A stretch of DNA of 64,000 bases from positions 5,208,001 to 5,272,000 of the forward strand of contig CM066291.1 of the NCBI GenBank assembly GCA_033816765.1, read 5' to 3'. The stretch comes from Nothopassalora personata. Taxonomy: Eukaryota; Ascomycota; Dothideomycetes; Mycosphaerellales; Mycosphaerellaceae. A program made the translations under genes and the position numbers. Positions within the stretch are counted from its first letter, which is position 1, and each line of letters begins with the position of its first letter. Below, piece by piece: positions 34,696 through 45,113 of the stretch. The notes beneath the pieces are model-generated. The model did no database searches and had not been told where the DNA came from. It worked only from the letters and a program-made list of their open reading frames with translations.

Positions 34696-34856
34696 TATAA
34701 GGGCACCTACTTAGGTAGTACGAAGTTGTTAGATAAGCTATCTAAGAGGTGCGCGAGGCGCGAGAAGTTAATATATAAGCCGAGGCACGCGGGTCGGCCC
34801 GGGCCCGGTCACGTGACTTGCTACGTTCACTCGCTGTGCGGCTATAGGCCGTTATA
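34696..34856 (-). repeat. Element 1 5' LTR
   Basis: 161 bp; the more RIPed partner of 27134-27294: its terminal TG has become TA and CACA has become TATA. It is followed by the right target duplication TAAAG. The same five bases also lie just inside it (34691-34695), probably by chance. Confidence 0.93.
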
Positions 34857-34861
34857 TAAAG

Positions 34862-35206
34862 TAGGTTACTACCCTAATTATTAAGAGAGTTCTACCTTAT
34901 TTAAGTTAGAGTAGTTTAAAAGTCCTCTTCTCCTATCTTTTTAGCCCCGGCTACGGCTAACTTCCCCTTTTAGATTAGCGCTTCCGAACGCTAAAATCCG
35001 AATTTGAAACTTAAATTCTAACGTTACTTCCTAAGGGAAGGAAAGATATAAGAGGACGATAATCTCTAGAATAATAATATACTTTATCTTAATTACCCTA
35101 TATTAGGGTAACCTATAGCCCTAAATAGGCGTAGCGCGAGGAGAACTAAAGGGTTAATAGGGTCTATAGGCTTATACTATACCTAGTAGAAGAAGTAGGG
35201 TACTAG
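34862..35206. repeat. RIP-mutated spacer between elements 1 and A
   Basis: About 345 bases of RIPed sequence, presumably part of the older repeat that element 1 entered. No recognisable frame or repeat. Confidence 0.5.
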
Positions 35207-35576
35207 TATTAACGACTAATAGGTTATGTTAACCTTAGGTTTAGAGGGGGTCCCTTAGGTCTAACTTGCCCTAATTTCATTTTAGTTTAATTAGACATTT
35301 AGGTAAGCTAGTAGGACCTAGTATAGCTATTAAGATATATACTACGTAGTTAAGTATTATAGACGTAGTATTAAGGAAACAATTCAATTTATACCTCTCG
35401 AGTAGAGGGTATAGGGGTTTAAGTCCGCTAATCCTCTTGTTTATCTAGCTACTGCGCTACTCGTTACGTAACCTAATTTCACGGTCCCGGGACCGGTAAA
35501 TACCCCTACTTACATAAGCGCCGCTCTATACTACTATAACTTAGACAGACCTATATAGGCTAGTTAGTAGACATTA
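35207..35576 (+). repeat. Element A 5' LTR
   Basis: 370 bp; starts TATTAACGACTAAT and ends GTAGACATTA (TG and CA probably changed to TA by RIP). It contains a CCGGTCCCGGGACCGG-like palindrome core near 35485. The same sequence occurs at 44718-45113 and inverted at 54492-54862. Confidence 0.85.
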
Positions 35577-35931
35577 TTTTAGTAGTAAATAAGGGGGGTT
35601 ATTAAGTATATACCCGGTAGCGTATTAGTATCTAGTTTAAAAGGTTAAAATCACGGTTTAAGGTCTAAGGTTCACGGTTAAGGTTATTACTTAAGGTTAA
35701 GGTTTACGGTTAAGGTCGACTAAGGTCGAAAACACTTAAGGTCTAAGGTATTTAGTAACAATCACGGTTATAAGGTCCTATTAAGTAACAACTAGTATTA
35801 GTACATTCTAAAGTAAGCACTACGTAATAATAGATACGGCTACATTACTAGAAAAACTTAGTACCTTTACCGATATAGGTAGAGGCTACGAGTAGCCTAT
35901 AAACCCTACGAAAATAGAAGGGGTCTATAGG

Positions 35932-36279
35932 TGTTACGGAACAGTTTTATCGGTGCAAATGGTTGGACAACGGAGCAGGAAACCAGACGAAGCTGCAGAC
36001 ATGGATGCCTGGGGAGTCACGTGACAGAGCGATCAGGACTGATCGGTCCTGATCACTCTTGATCAGTTGATCAGACTCGCTCAGGGCAGAGCAGGACAGA
36101 TCACGCCAAGACATGGCACTATATAGACGACGCTTCTTTACGAGTAGATAGGAGCCTCGTGCTCAACTCATTTTAAGTATACACCATATACTGTTTGGAA
36201 CCACTACCTTCATAACTGATTGAGACATCCCTGCAAAGATCCAAGCCCGAGTTGTGATAACGTACAGCGGTTCCTAACA
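35932..36279 (+). mobile_element. Solo LTR, young and not RIPed
   Basis: 348 bp, TGTTACGG...CCTAACA, flanked by ATAGG at 35927-35931 and 36280-36284. CA and TG are frequent, unlike the surroundings. Its central 60 bases (GGCACTATATAGACGACGC region, then AGGAGCCTCGTGCTCAAC) match, inverted, the LTRs at 60703 and 62850, so it belongs to the same or a sister family. The inverted element B shows the uninterrupted target (about 54132-54145), which proves the insertion. Confidence 0.93.
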
Positions 36280-36289
36280 ATAGGGACTC

Positions 36290-37026
36290 TATCCCTTATA
36301 AGGGGATAGAGGAATTAGAGGAAGGGGAAACACCTAAATCTAGTAAAGAAGGGAGAAGCGGAACTAACGCCGCTAAATTAGGTATAGGCGTAGGTACGAA
36401 TAGTATAATTAGAATAGATGCTATAACTGCCCTCTTTAGACAATTAGTAGTAGTAATAGAAAACGCTAGCCCTCGCTTTGTACCTCTAGGAGGTGCTAAG
36501 AATCCGTTCTTTAATAGTACTAATGCTACTAAGTTCTAGGAGCGGTTTAGCGACCTAATAGACTAGTATCCGCCTCGGGCATCTATTAAGAAGGATAATT
36601 TCTAGGGTAGGTTTAAGCACAATTACGAAACTACTATCCGGCGCATAGTTATAAGACTGCCTAGGTAGCTTACTAACAAGGCACGTTTTAGGAGGGCGTT
36701 CTTATTAGAGTTCTTAAGGTTTAACGCCTACTAGATGTTAGGGAGTTAGGAATATCTTAAGGAGATTGTTAGGGCGTAGTAAGGTAAGGGGCCCGAAGAA
36801 TAGGATATAAAGGAATTCATCCGCCTATTTATATCCTTAAGTAACCTAATTGAACCTAAGGATTTAGATAATAGCTCCCGGAGTCGCCTCCTCCTTTAGG
36901 AATTGCTAGAGTTAGTCGCGAAAGCGGTCTATAAGGCTTACGGACTTTACCTAAAGTAACCTAAGAAGTTTAGGGACTTTTAGAGGATCCTCGATAAAGC
37001 TACTAGTATCGTAGATAGTAAGGAGG
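36290..37026 (+). pseudogene. Element A gag remnant
   Basis: RIPed reading frame with text such as FVPLGGAKNPFF and FNSTNATKF-like blocks, interrupted by TAG stops. The same sequence is present inverted at about 53370-54110 in element B. It is cut at 37026 by the start of element C's LTR. Confidence 0.65.
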
Positions 37027-37223
37027 TGTAAGGGGCAGCCTAGTAGCTAACCCCTATATATAGCCTTATATATAACATACGGTCGCGACCGGCTGCTAAG
37101 CCGCACGTAACACGCATAAGTACACCTCACGACGCGCGATACGTCTTAAACAAAAGGCAAGAATTAGTTTATCTACGACTAGCAGGTCGTAGGCGTGCTA
37201 TACATTACGATATCTCCTTAACA
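37027..37223 (+). repeat. Element C 5' LTR
   Basis: 197 bp, TGTAAGGGG...CCTTAACA. It differs from the 3' LTR at about 15 positions, all transitions; all but one are in CA/TG context, spread over both copies. Confidence 0.93.
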
Positions 37224-37509
37224 GTTCTAATTCTTCTCTTCGTTATAATCTATACATACTATAGAGTCCGAACGCGACGATAGTAGCGCTACGCCTACGG
37301 CTCCCCTAAGCCCTAGGGCCTAGTAATAAGCGAGGCGTGTAGCCTTAGTCGTAAGGAGGGATGCCCTTCGGGTAGAGGTTAAGGAGAAGGAGATATAGAG
37401 GGAGATTAAACAGTTAGAGATCTTACGGGACGTAAGCGTGCCGCCGGCGGACCCTTAGGGCGAATCCGGCGGAGAACTATCCCCTACTCCCCCTCCCCCT
37501 CCTCTATCT

Positions 37510-38380
37510 ATAGTGACTGACGATAATATCGTAGCTCGAGGCGCGGTCGTATCGTATACGACACGTTTACGTCTTAAAGAACCTACGCCTTTTAGAGGGG
37601 ACTCGATTAAGAAAGCACGGGTATTCCTAAGGGAGCTCTCTCTTATCTTTACCCTCTTAGGCGGCACGTATACGACGAACGAGTTAAAGGTCCTATATAG
37701 GGTTATATACCTAAGCGGAGAGGCAAGTGAGCGATAGTACGCTAACTATAGCGTCCTTAACCTTAAAGGGTATATATACTAGGACTTTAAGGAGTTCTAT
37801 CGAGACGTATACGGTAATCCTATAAACCGCGTGCTTAACGTAATGTTAGAGTATAAGGCGGTAAAATAGAAGGACAACTAGACAGTACGTTAGTTTACGA
37901 CTAAGCTAGATATTATAGAGGATCAGTTAGGGGACTATACGGAGGCGCAACGCGTGCGACATATGCTCGCTAAGCTTACGCCTAGCCTACGGTCCGTAAT
38001 TGTTAAGTTTTATAACATCCTAATAACTAGAGAGGAACTAGTAATCCTAGCTTCGCGCATTGAAAGCACGGAGCGTAGTAGCGGAGGGTATGACCGCGGG
38101 CAGTATAGTCGCCGTAGGCGAGAGACTAAGGGCGACTAAGGGCGAAGCGATCGTAGCTCGAAGTAGTAGAAGTATAGTTAGGCGTCGCGCGACCCGGGTA
38201 CGAGTTACTAGCGGGACGCCGGCGGATCGTCTATAACCTTCGATAGGACTAAAGCGGAGTGCTATAGATGCTATAAGAAGGGTTATATTAAGACGGATTA
38301 CCCGAATAGGCACCTATAGAAGGACCGTGACGCGTAAGCGGTTCGTAGGGTAGACGCTACGAAGGCTCTAACTAAGAAGG
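37510..38380 (+). pseudogene. Element C gag remnant
   Basis: The frame from 37513 reads through TPFRGDSIKKARVFLRELSL and, after TAG stops, DVYGNPINRVLN and MLAKLTPSLRSVIVKFYNIL, the usual plan of a chromovirus gag. Near 38260 CYRCYKKGYIKTDYP-like text marks the old zinc knuckle; its His and last Cys have been lost. Inactive. Confidence 0.75.
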
Positions 38381-38578
38381 GTAGCGACTAGGGAAAAGGT
38401 AGAGGACTAGAAGTAGGTCGCTCCTAAGTCCGAGTTTTCCTAAAGTCGACCCCTTAAGGCGAGTGGATGTATATCTATCGTAGCGACTAGGAAAAAGGTA
38501 GAGGACTATAAGTAGGTCGCTCTTAAGTCCGAGTTTTCCTAAAGTCGACCCCTTAAGGCGAGTAGATGCGTATCTAGC
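38381..38578 (+). repeat. 99-bp tandem duplication inside element C
   Basis: Two adjacent copies (38381-38479 and 38480-38578) of a 99-bp unit that begins GTAGCGACTA. They differ at a few bases, mostly RIP-type. The period is 33 codons, so the duplication kept the frame. Element D (about 58170 on the minus strand) has a single copy. Confidence 0.85.
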
Positions 38579-38599
38579 GCGTTACTTACGAGGCGTAGT

Positions 38600-40480
38600 C
38601 GAGACTCGTAAGGGCTTTCGCGAGGCTACGTTTCTCCTAGATAACTGTGCGGATCTTAGCCTAGTGTCGTATAAGTATATACTCCAATATTAAATGTAAC
38701 CTATTAATAGGGCAAGGCTACCGAAGTTAGAGTCGTATACGTATAACCTAGGGTATTGCTACGGCGCCTTTACGGTTTAGCTACGACTCGCTAATAACGC
38801 GGGAGTAGAGCGCGTAAGTGACGCTATCTACTACGCGGTGCCTATAGGTAGGCTATTAGTAATTTTAGGTAGACCCTAGCGGTATCGTAATCGGATAGTA
38901 AAGGCCAATAAGGATAACTAGTAGTACTACGGTATAGAGACGCCTACGGTTTAGTAGCGTAACGCACGCGAGTTCCTTAAGGATCTCGAGAGCTTAAAGT
39001 AGGTTTATACGATAAGTATTCGGGCTATTACTGTAGTAGTACCTAAAGGAGAGGGCCCCTCGTAGCCTAAAGAATTTGTAGACTTCCGAGATGTATACGT
39101 ACCTAATAAGTAGGCGAAGCGTAAGATGCCCGACGGGGTTAAGTATACGATTGATCTCGTTAAAGGAAAGAAACCCCCTTTTAAGCCGCTGTACTACTAG
39201 TCCTTAACTAAGTTAGAGGCCTTAAAGGAGTACCTTACGTAAGCAATGGAGAAGGGGTAGATTAGGCGGTCCGTAAGCGAGGCGGGTGCGCCTATCCTAT
39301 TCGTACTAAAGAAGAATAGCACTCTTAGGCTCTATATTAATTATAGAGGCCTAAATGAGATTATAGTAAAGAACCGATACCCCCTACCCCTAATTAGCGA
39401 GACGCTAGATAGGCTATTAGGTTCTAGGTTCTTTACTATAATCGATTTAAAGGACGCCTACTATCGTATCCCTATTAAGCGAGGCAATAAGTGGAAGACT
39501 ACGTTTCGTACGCGATACGGATACTACGAGTACCTAGTAATACCGTTCGGGTTAACTAACGCACTAGTAACCTTTTAAGGGTATATTAACAAGGCGCTAA
39601 CCGGCTTAGTTAATAACATTTATATAGTCTACCTAGATAATATCCTTATCTATAGCGAGACGCGTAAGGCACACGTACGAGCCGTACGCGCGGTGCTAGA
39701 GAGGCTACGAAAGTTTACCCTATTCGTAAACCCTAAGAAGTGTTACTTCTTCTAGGAGAGTGTAGAGTTCCTTAGGTTTATTGTAAGCGCCGTAGGCGTG
39801 TCAATAGATAGGAGTAGGGTAGCCGCTATCGAGGAATAGCCTATACCTACGACCTTTTATAAGGTCTAGTCCTTCCTTAGGTTTTGCAACTTCTACCGGC
39901 GTTTTATAGAAGGATACTTAAGGGTCTATAAGCCCCTAACGGACCTACTAAAGGGATCTAAGGACGGTAAGAAGCACGGCCCTCTTACGTGGACCTTAAG
40001 CGAAGAGTAGGCGTTTCGATAGCTTAAGGCCGGATTCTTAGGTGCACTAATACTTAGGCACTTCGATCCTACGCTACGCACGCGAGTCGAGACGGATACC
40101 TTAGGTTTTGCGATCGTAGGTATTATATCCTAATTGTTTAGTACTAAGTAGTATCCTATCGCGTTCTATTTACGTAAGATAATACTAGCTAAGTACAACT
40201 ACGAGACGTACGATTAGGAGCTACTTATAGTAGTTAAGGCTTTTAAGCATTAGAGGCTATACTTAGAGGGCGCTACGTATACGGTACGAGTGCTAGTCGA
40301 CTACGCTAACCTATAGGGCTTTATAATAGTAAAGCAGCTAAATAGGCGGTAAGCTCGATAGGCTACGTTCCTATAGTCTTTTAATTTTATAGTAGAGTAT
40401 CGGCCGGGTAAGACTAACCTAGCCGACGCGCCTTCGAGACGTAGTAACTACGTAGCTATAACGTAATAAACTTCGAACTT
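38600..40480 (+). pseudogene. Element C protease/RT/RNase H remnant
   Basis: Landmarks in one frame: [20 protein letters not shown] with [11 protein letters not shown] at 39385-39480, then [20 protein letters not shown]. The catalytic box near 39640 is YLDN instead of YLDD. RNase H text such as ETDTLGFAIVGI follows near 40090. TAG stops are scattered at former Trp and Gln codons. Confidence 0.85.
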
Positions 40481-40839
40481 ACTACCTACCTTATAAAGTA
40501 AGCTATCTTTCTAGAAGGAGTCTCTAGAAGGGATAAGCGAGCCGACGGTAAAGCGCGTACTTGCTACCTACGAGGCAATGTAGGGCGATATAGGCGCGGC
40601 GATAGTAGTGCGGAGAGGTAACCTTCCCTATTAAGATAAGCCGTCTTTACTAGTAGTAGTGTGCGCTACAGTAATATAGAGTTAAGCTTACAGCTCGACG
40701 GGTGAGTTAATCCTACTCTTAATAAAGATCGCGTAGTAGTAAGACAACTAGTATATCGTATACTTAGCGTAGGCGCTAAGCGCGAGGGACGCTAAGGGAT
40801 AGTATATAAAGGATGACCTTATATACTACGGAGACGCGA

Positions 40840-41960
40840 TCGTAGTACTTAGGGATTACGTAATTAAATCGCATCTAATTCGCATGTACTACGACGACGT
40901 CCTCGCGGGTCACTTTAGAAGGACTAAGACTAAAGAGCTATTACGACGTAATTATTAGTAGGACTCACTTAGTACGGACGTGAAACAATACGTCCAAGCC
41001 TATAGAACCTACTAGGGTTCGAAGGCGAGGCGCTATCGACCCTACGGCGAGCTGTAACCGCTTCCTAGACCGGAGCGACCGTAGTAGGAAATTACCATAG
41101 ATTTTATGACGGACCTACCTCTAAGCACGCGAGCCTATTACGTATATAATGCGATCCTAGTAATAGTCGATCGCTACTTAAAAATAAGCTTATACATCCC
41201 GACGACGAAGACTTGTATAGCCGTAGAGCTTACGAGGCTCCTACGAGACGAAGTCGTGCGACACTATAGTGTCCCGTTAGGCATAGTAAGCGACCGAGGT
41301 CCGGTCTTTACTAGTTAGTTTTAAAGTAACTTCTACTTCGAGGCGCGTATAAAGCGTAAGCTATCTACGGCCTTTTACCCTTAGACTAACGGCTAAACTA
41401 AGAGGGTAAACTAAACCCTCGAATAATACCTTCGTTATTACTATAGTAACAATTAAACTAAGTAGGCTAAGTAGCTTATAGTTGCTAAATTCGCAGCTAA
41501 TAATAGCATCTACCTAACACTACGGATAAGTCCGTTCGAAATAGCGTACGGTTAGCGACCTAAGATTACCCCTATACTAACTAGATCTCGAGACGAGACC
41601 TAGGGGGGGGGAAGTACTAGTAGCGGTAATAGCTACGAGTCGCATACGAAAACTACGCGCTATACTCGAGGAGCGATAGAAGGCTATAGTAGAAAGCTAG
41701 GCTCGCTACTATAATAAGACCTACTAAGCTAAGACCTACCGTATAGGTAACTTAGTCCTATTATTAACGAAGAACCTTAAGTTAGTAGTGCTAAAGAAGA
41801 AGATAGGTCCGAAGTTTATCGGCCTATACCGTATTACGGACGCTATCGGTTCGTAGGCGTACCGCCTAGCGCTACTAGCCGACTTAAGGCTCTATAACGT
41901 CTTCTATGTCTCTCTCCTCGAGCCGTATATCGGTAGCGATGAGGATAGACCCGTACCCCC
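40840..41960 (+). pseudogene. Element C integrase remnant
   Basis: The HHCC region reads HLIRMYYDDVLAGHF and RRTKTKELLRR at about 40870-40950. The catalytic core is open at 41106-41318 (DRYLKISLYIPTT, VVRHYSVPLGIVSDRGPVF). The C-terminal part runs to about 41940. It is interrupted by TAG codons and, near 41587, by a run of G. Confidence 0.85.
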
Positions 41961-41967
41961 TCTAGCT

Positions 41968-42150
41968 AATAAGGACGGAGAGTATAAGGTAGAGGTAGTG
42001 CTAGATAGGCGTAAGCGTAAGGGTAAGCTATAGTATCTAGTCTAGTAGAAGGACTAGCTAGAGGAGTACAATAGCTAGGAACCGGCGGAGGGCCTCGCGA
42101 ATGCGGATCGCATAGTAGCCGACTATAAGGCGTTAAGGAGAAGTAAATGA
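41968..42150 (+). pseudogene. Element C chromodomain remnant
   Basis: The frame reads YKVEVVLDRRKRKGKL and then a chromodomain in which the aromatic-cage Trp codons are TAG: YLV**KD*LEEYNS*EPAEG. It ends at a normal TGA at 42148-42150. This identifies the element as a chromovirus. Confidence 0.85.
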
Positions 42151-43508
42151 GACTAGTACTAGAGTATAAATAAAACTTTTCCTAACTATAAATAAAATAA
42201 AAGCTAAAGAGTAGCGCGCCTACTAGGGGCTACGTAGAGTAGTAGTAGGCGAGGAGCCCGCGAGTAGCGTGTAAGGCGAGCGCCTTAGTTGTCGTTACGT
42301 AGTAACTTAGGTAAGAATGCCTAGTCGGCGGCGGTAGTGTCGATATTCTACGCCTATAGGAACTAGGACTACGGTTAGTAGGGTATACGTAGGCGAGGAA
42401 TATACGACTTACGGCGCGGCCGAGTTCGAATAGCCTATTAAGGGCGCGGTTCTGCTCCTACTAGAGCGCGAGGGCTTCGGCGGCGGGGGCGGCGGCAGTA
42501 GTAGCGGCGGCGGCGGAGGCACGTATACGGGTCTCCCCGGCACGCTTATACTTATAGGCATTAAACTGCCTAATAGCCTATAGAAAGGGTTAGCCGAAGT
42601 ATAGGGGACGTACTAGAGCCCTCCCCCGCGAGTAGTAGTCGACTCGTACGAGCGAAGTAGCGACTTACCTCCTTAATGTCGTTACCTAGCTAGGTACACA
42701 GGCGGATCTACTCTACTAGCTCCTACTACTAGAGGTCTATAGGCGCCTAGCCTATTATAGCCGTAAGGAAGTCGCGCTAGGAGCGCGCGGCGCGTAGGCG
42801 GCTTACTAGCGAGGCGATAGCGTAGCTAGTATTAGGCACGTAGCTATGTTTACTACGCCTATAGCGGCTACACTTCTTTAGGAGCTCGTCGGTAGTGACA
42901 CTATTACAGTTATCGGCCTCGTCTAGCAAGTGGTTAGTATACGAATCGTAGGCGACGCGCGTAGAGACTTACCCCTAACGAAGTACGGGAGGCACCGTAT
43001 ATACATATTGATTCTCTACGAGAGCTTAGTAGCTAGCGAGGGCGTTAGTAGCTACGAGGGTAATGCTAGTCGCTTACGACTACTAGGCGTTCTAGGGGCG
43101 TCGCGCACTAGAGCCGCCTAGCGGCGCTCGTCTTCTACGGTATTAGTAGTACTGTCGCTACTAGTACTACTAGAGGAGGCGGAGCGGCCGGAGAACGGTA
43201 GCGGGGAGGGCACGGTAGACATAATAATGATAATAATACTAGCGAGGCGCTTACGATAATAGTGCGGTACGGGTACGTAGTAGTAGTATAGCGAAGGTAA
43301 TAAGCTAGGGAGCGTGCTAAGAAAGGGCTAGGTTAGGCTAGAGTTTTATGCCCCTAACTAGCTACGTCGGTATAGTAACTAAGCCTTACTTACCTACACC
43401 TATATAACGACACGTACGTAACCCGCATGTAGGCCGTATAGTAACTATAGTTCTAGAAGTACATAGGAGCCTCTACGTAGTACCTAGCGAGCTAAGGACA
43501 GCTCGTAC
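42151..43508 (+). other. Element C 3' untranslated/unassigned part
   Basis: About 1.36 kb between the chromodomain stop and the polypurine tract. It is GC-richer than the rest, with GCGGCGG-type runs near 42480-42520. One 63-codon open frame (42930-43121) is not recognised. I see no domain. Confidence 0.5.
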
Positions 43509-43523
43509 GGGAGGGGAGGCAAT

Positions 43524-43720
43524 TGTAAGGGGCAGCCCAGTAGCTAACCCCTACATATAGCCTTATATATAATATACGGTCGCGACCGGCTACTAAGCCG
43601 CACGTAATACGCATGAGTACACCTTACGACGCGCGATGCGTCTTGAACAAAAGGTAAGAATTAGTTCATCTACGACTAGTAGGTCGTAGGCGTGCTATAC
43701 ATTGCGACATCCCCTTAACA
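43524..43720 (+). repeat. Element C 3' LTR
   Basis: 197 bp, partner of 37027-37223, preceded by the polypurine tract at 43509-43519. Confidence 0.93.
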
Positions 43721-44717
43721 CCTAGTACCTAGCTATCCTTTCCCTACGGCCGTACACCTTAGTAGCATTTGGCCCCTATCCGATGCCCTAGCGGGTTTAA
43801 AGTCTTAGAACGATAACGAAGTTATCCTTAATACTAGAAGGTGGCTTAATGCTACGGTCCGCCTAGACTCGGAGCTCTTCTATAAGAAAATGCATAATTA
43901 GCGCGTCCGAGCTATAAAATTGATAGACAAGTAGCTTAGCTTAGTTACTACTCTCGAGCAGATGTGCTTTATAAGCGAAGGGCGTAATAAGAGCTTCTTC
44001 CGTAACTACTATAGGAACTTCACTAGCTAGCTACTTAGGGACGCGTCTAGTAAGACTAGTGTTAGCTACGATAACGAGTAGGTCTAGACAAAGGAGTTAT
44101 GTAAGAACGAGTAGAACTAAGTGGTTAATACGGGTTTATAGGCTTCTAGTTTCTAGTTAATTTCCGGCTATAGCTGTAGCCTATGGATTTCTAGTTCTAG
44201 TTCTAGTTCTAGTTCTAGTTCTAGTTAATACTTCGGGTACGGGTGCTTCTAGTCCTTAGATCTTACTTGTTTCTTATAGTTACTTATCTTCCCTTAACTC
44301 ACTTTCTAGCTACGCGATAGACTCGTCTTTAGATTTATTAGGTTACTAGTACTAATACTTGCTTGTCTTATGAATGGCGTTTACATTATTCGACTATCTA
44401 ACCCGTTCGATTAATGCTAACATAGCTACCTAATTCCTTACCAGTTTCGTAGTATACGTTAACGTAGTATAACGGGCGCGAGTTGCGGATTATTAACGTT
44501 ACTATTACGGTCTCTATTAAAGATATCCTTTCGACCTTCACAAACTGTTGCTAGGAGGCCCTAGGTTGCCTAACATCTTATATGTTAAGCTAGATAGTAG
44601 GGTGAGCTACTGTACTACTACAAGACTACCCTAGCTTATAGCGACTAACTACGCTACCTATAGCGCCCGGGCTTACTACTTTAGAACCTAAGGACAGATT
44701 CGTAATGGGGGAGGATA
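43721..44717. repeat. Unassigned RIPed sequence between C and the 3' LTR of A
   Basis: Does not continue the gag of A that is broken at 37026. The plus frame around 43795-44100 can be read with only TAG stops (for example NTRRWLNATVRLDSELF), but I do not recognise it. A (CTAGTT)6 microsatellite lies at 44191-44226. Confidence 0.5.
44191..44226 (+). repeat. (CTAGTT)6 microsatellite
   Basis: Six perfect hexamer units. Confidence 0.95.
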
Positions 44718-45113
44718 TATTAACGACTAATTAGTTATATTAACCTTAGGTTTAGTTATGTCGACCTTAGGTTTAGAGGGGGAGTCCCTTAGGTCTAACT
44801 TGCCCTAATTTTATTTAGGTTTAATTAGACATTTAGGTAAGCTAGTAGGACCTAGTATAGCTATTAAGATATATATACTGCGTAGCTAACTATTGTAAGC
44901 GTAGCATTAAGGCAACAATTCAATTTATACCTCTCGAGTAGAGGGTATAGGGGTTTAGGTCCGCCAATCCTCTTATTTTATCTGGCTACTACGCTACTCG
45001 TCACGTGACCTGATTTCACGGTCCCGGGACCGGTAAATACCTCTACTTATATAAGCGCCACTCCATACTACCATAACTCGGATAGGCCTACATAGGGTAG
45101 TTAGTAGACATTA
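44718..45113 (+). repeat. Element A 3' LTR
   Basis: 396 bp. Like 35207-35576 but with a short internal duplication near the start (TTAGGTTTAGTTATGTCGACC region), and less RIPed: it keeps TCACGTGACCTG where the 5' copy has TTACGTAACCTA. Confidence 0.82.

Larger units (their letters stand above)
27134..34856 (-). mobile_element. Element 1: Ty3/gypsy chromovirus, RIP-dead, complete
   Basis: A 7.72-kb element bounded by 161-bp direct repeats (27134-27294 and 34696-34856) and by a 5-bp target duplication TAAAG (27129-27133 and 34857-34861). Transcription sense is minus: a polypurine tract reading GAAGGGGGGGTAG on the minus strand (27295-27307) sits directly before the 3' LTR. Gag, reverse transcriptase and integrase follow in minus order. 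A chromodomain-like end (27.9-28.1 kb) suggests a chromovirus. All reading frames are full of TAG stops, so it is inactive. Confidence 0.9.
37027..43720 (+). mobile_element. Element C: chromovirus (Ty3/gypsy), RIP-dead
   Basis: 6.69 kb between 197-bp LTRs (37027-37223 and 43524-43720), plus sense, with a polypurine tract GGGAGGGGAGG just before the 3' LTR (43509-43519). Order: gag, protease/RT/RNase H, integrase, chromodomain, then about 1.35 kb of unassigned 3' sequence. It lies inside element A, but the flanks do not show a target duplication (GGAGG on the left, CCTAG on the right), and the gag of A does not resume at the right end. Confidence 0.88.
35207..45113 (+). mobile_element. Element A: Ty3/gypsy-type LTR element with nested insertions
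   Basis: Defined by same-direction LTRs at 35207-35576 and 44718-45113. A polypurine tract (AATGGGGGAGGATA) directly precedes the second LTR, giving plus sense. Element B at 48.0-54.9 kb is an inverted relative. Inside A lie a leader with degenerate AAGGTTTACGGTTAAGG-type repeats (35635-35720), a solo LTR (35932-36279), a RIPed gag (about 36290-37026) and element C (37027-43720). No pol of A is left between C and the 3' LTR. No clear target duplication is seen. Confidence 0.75.

Noticed and set aside
42930..43121. 63-codon frame downstream of the element C chromodomain
   Set aside because: Short, no motif, composition-driven.
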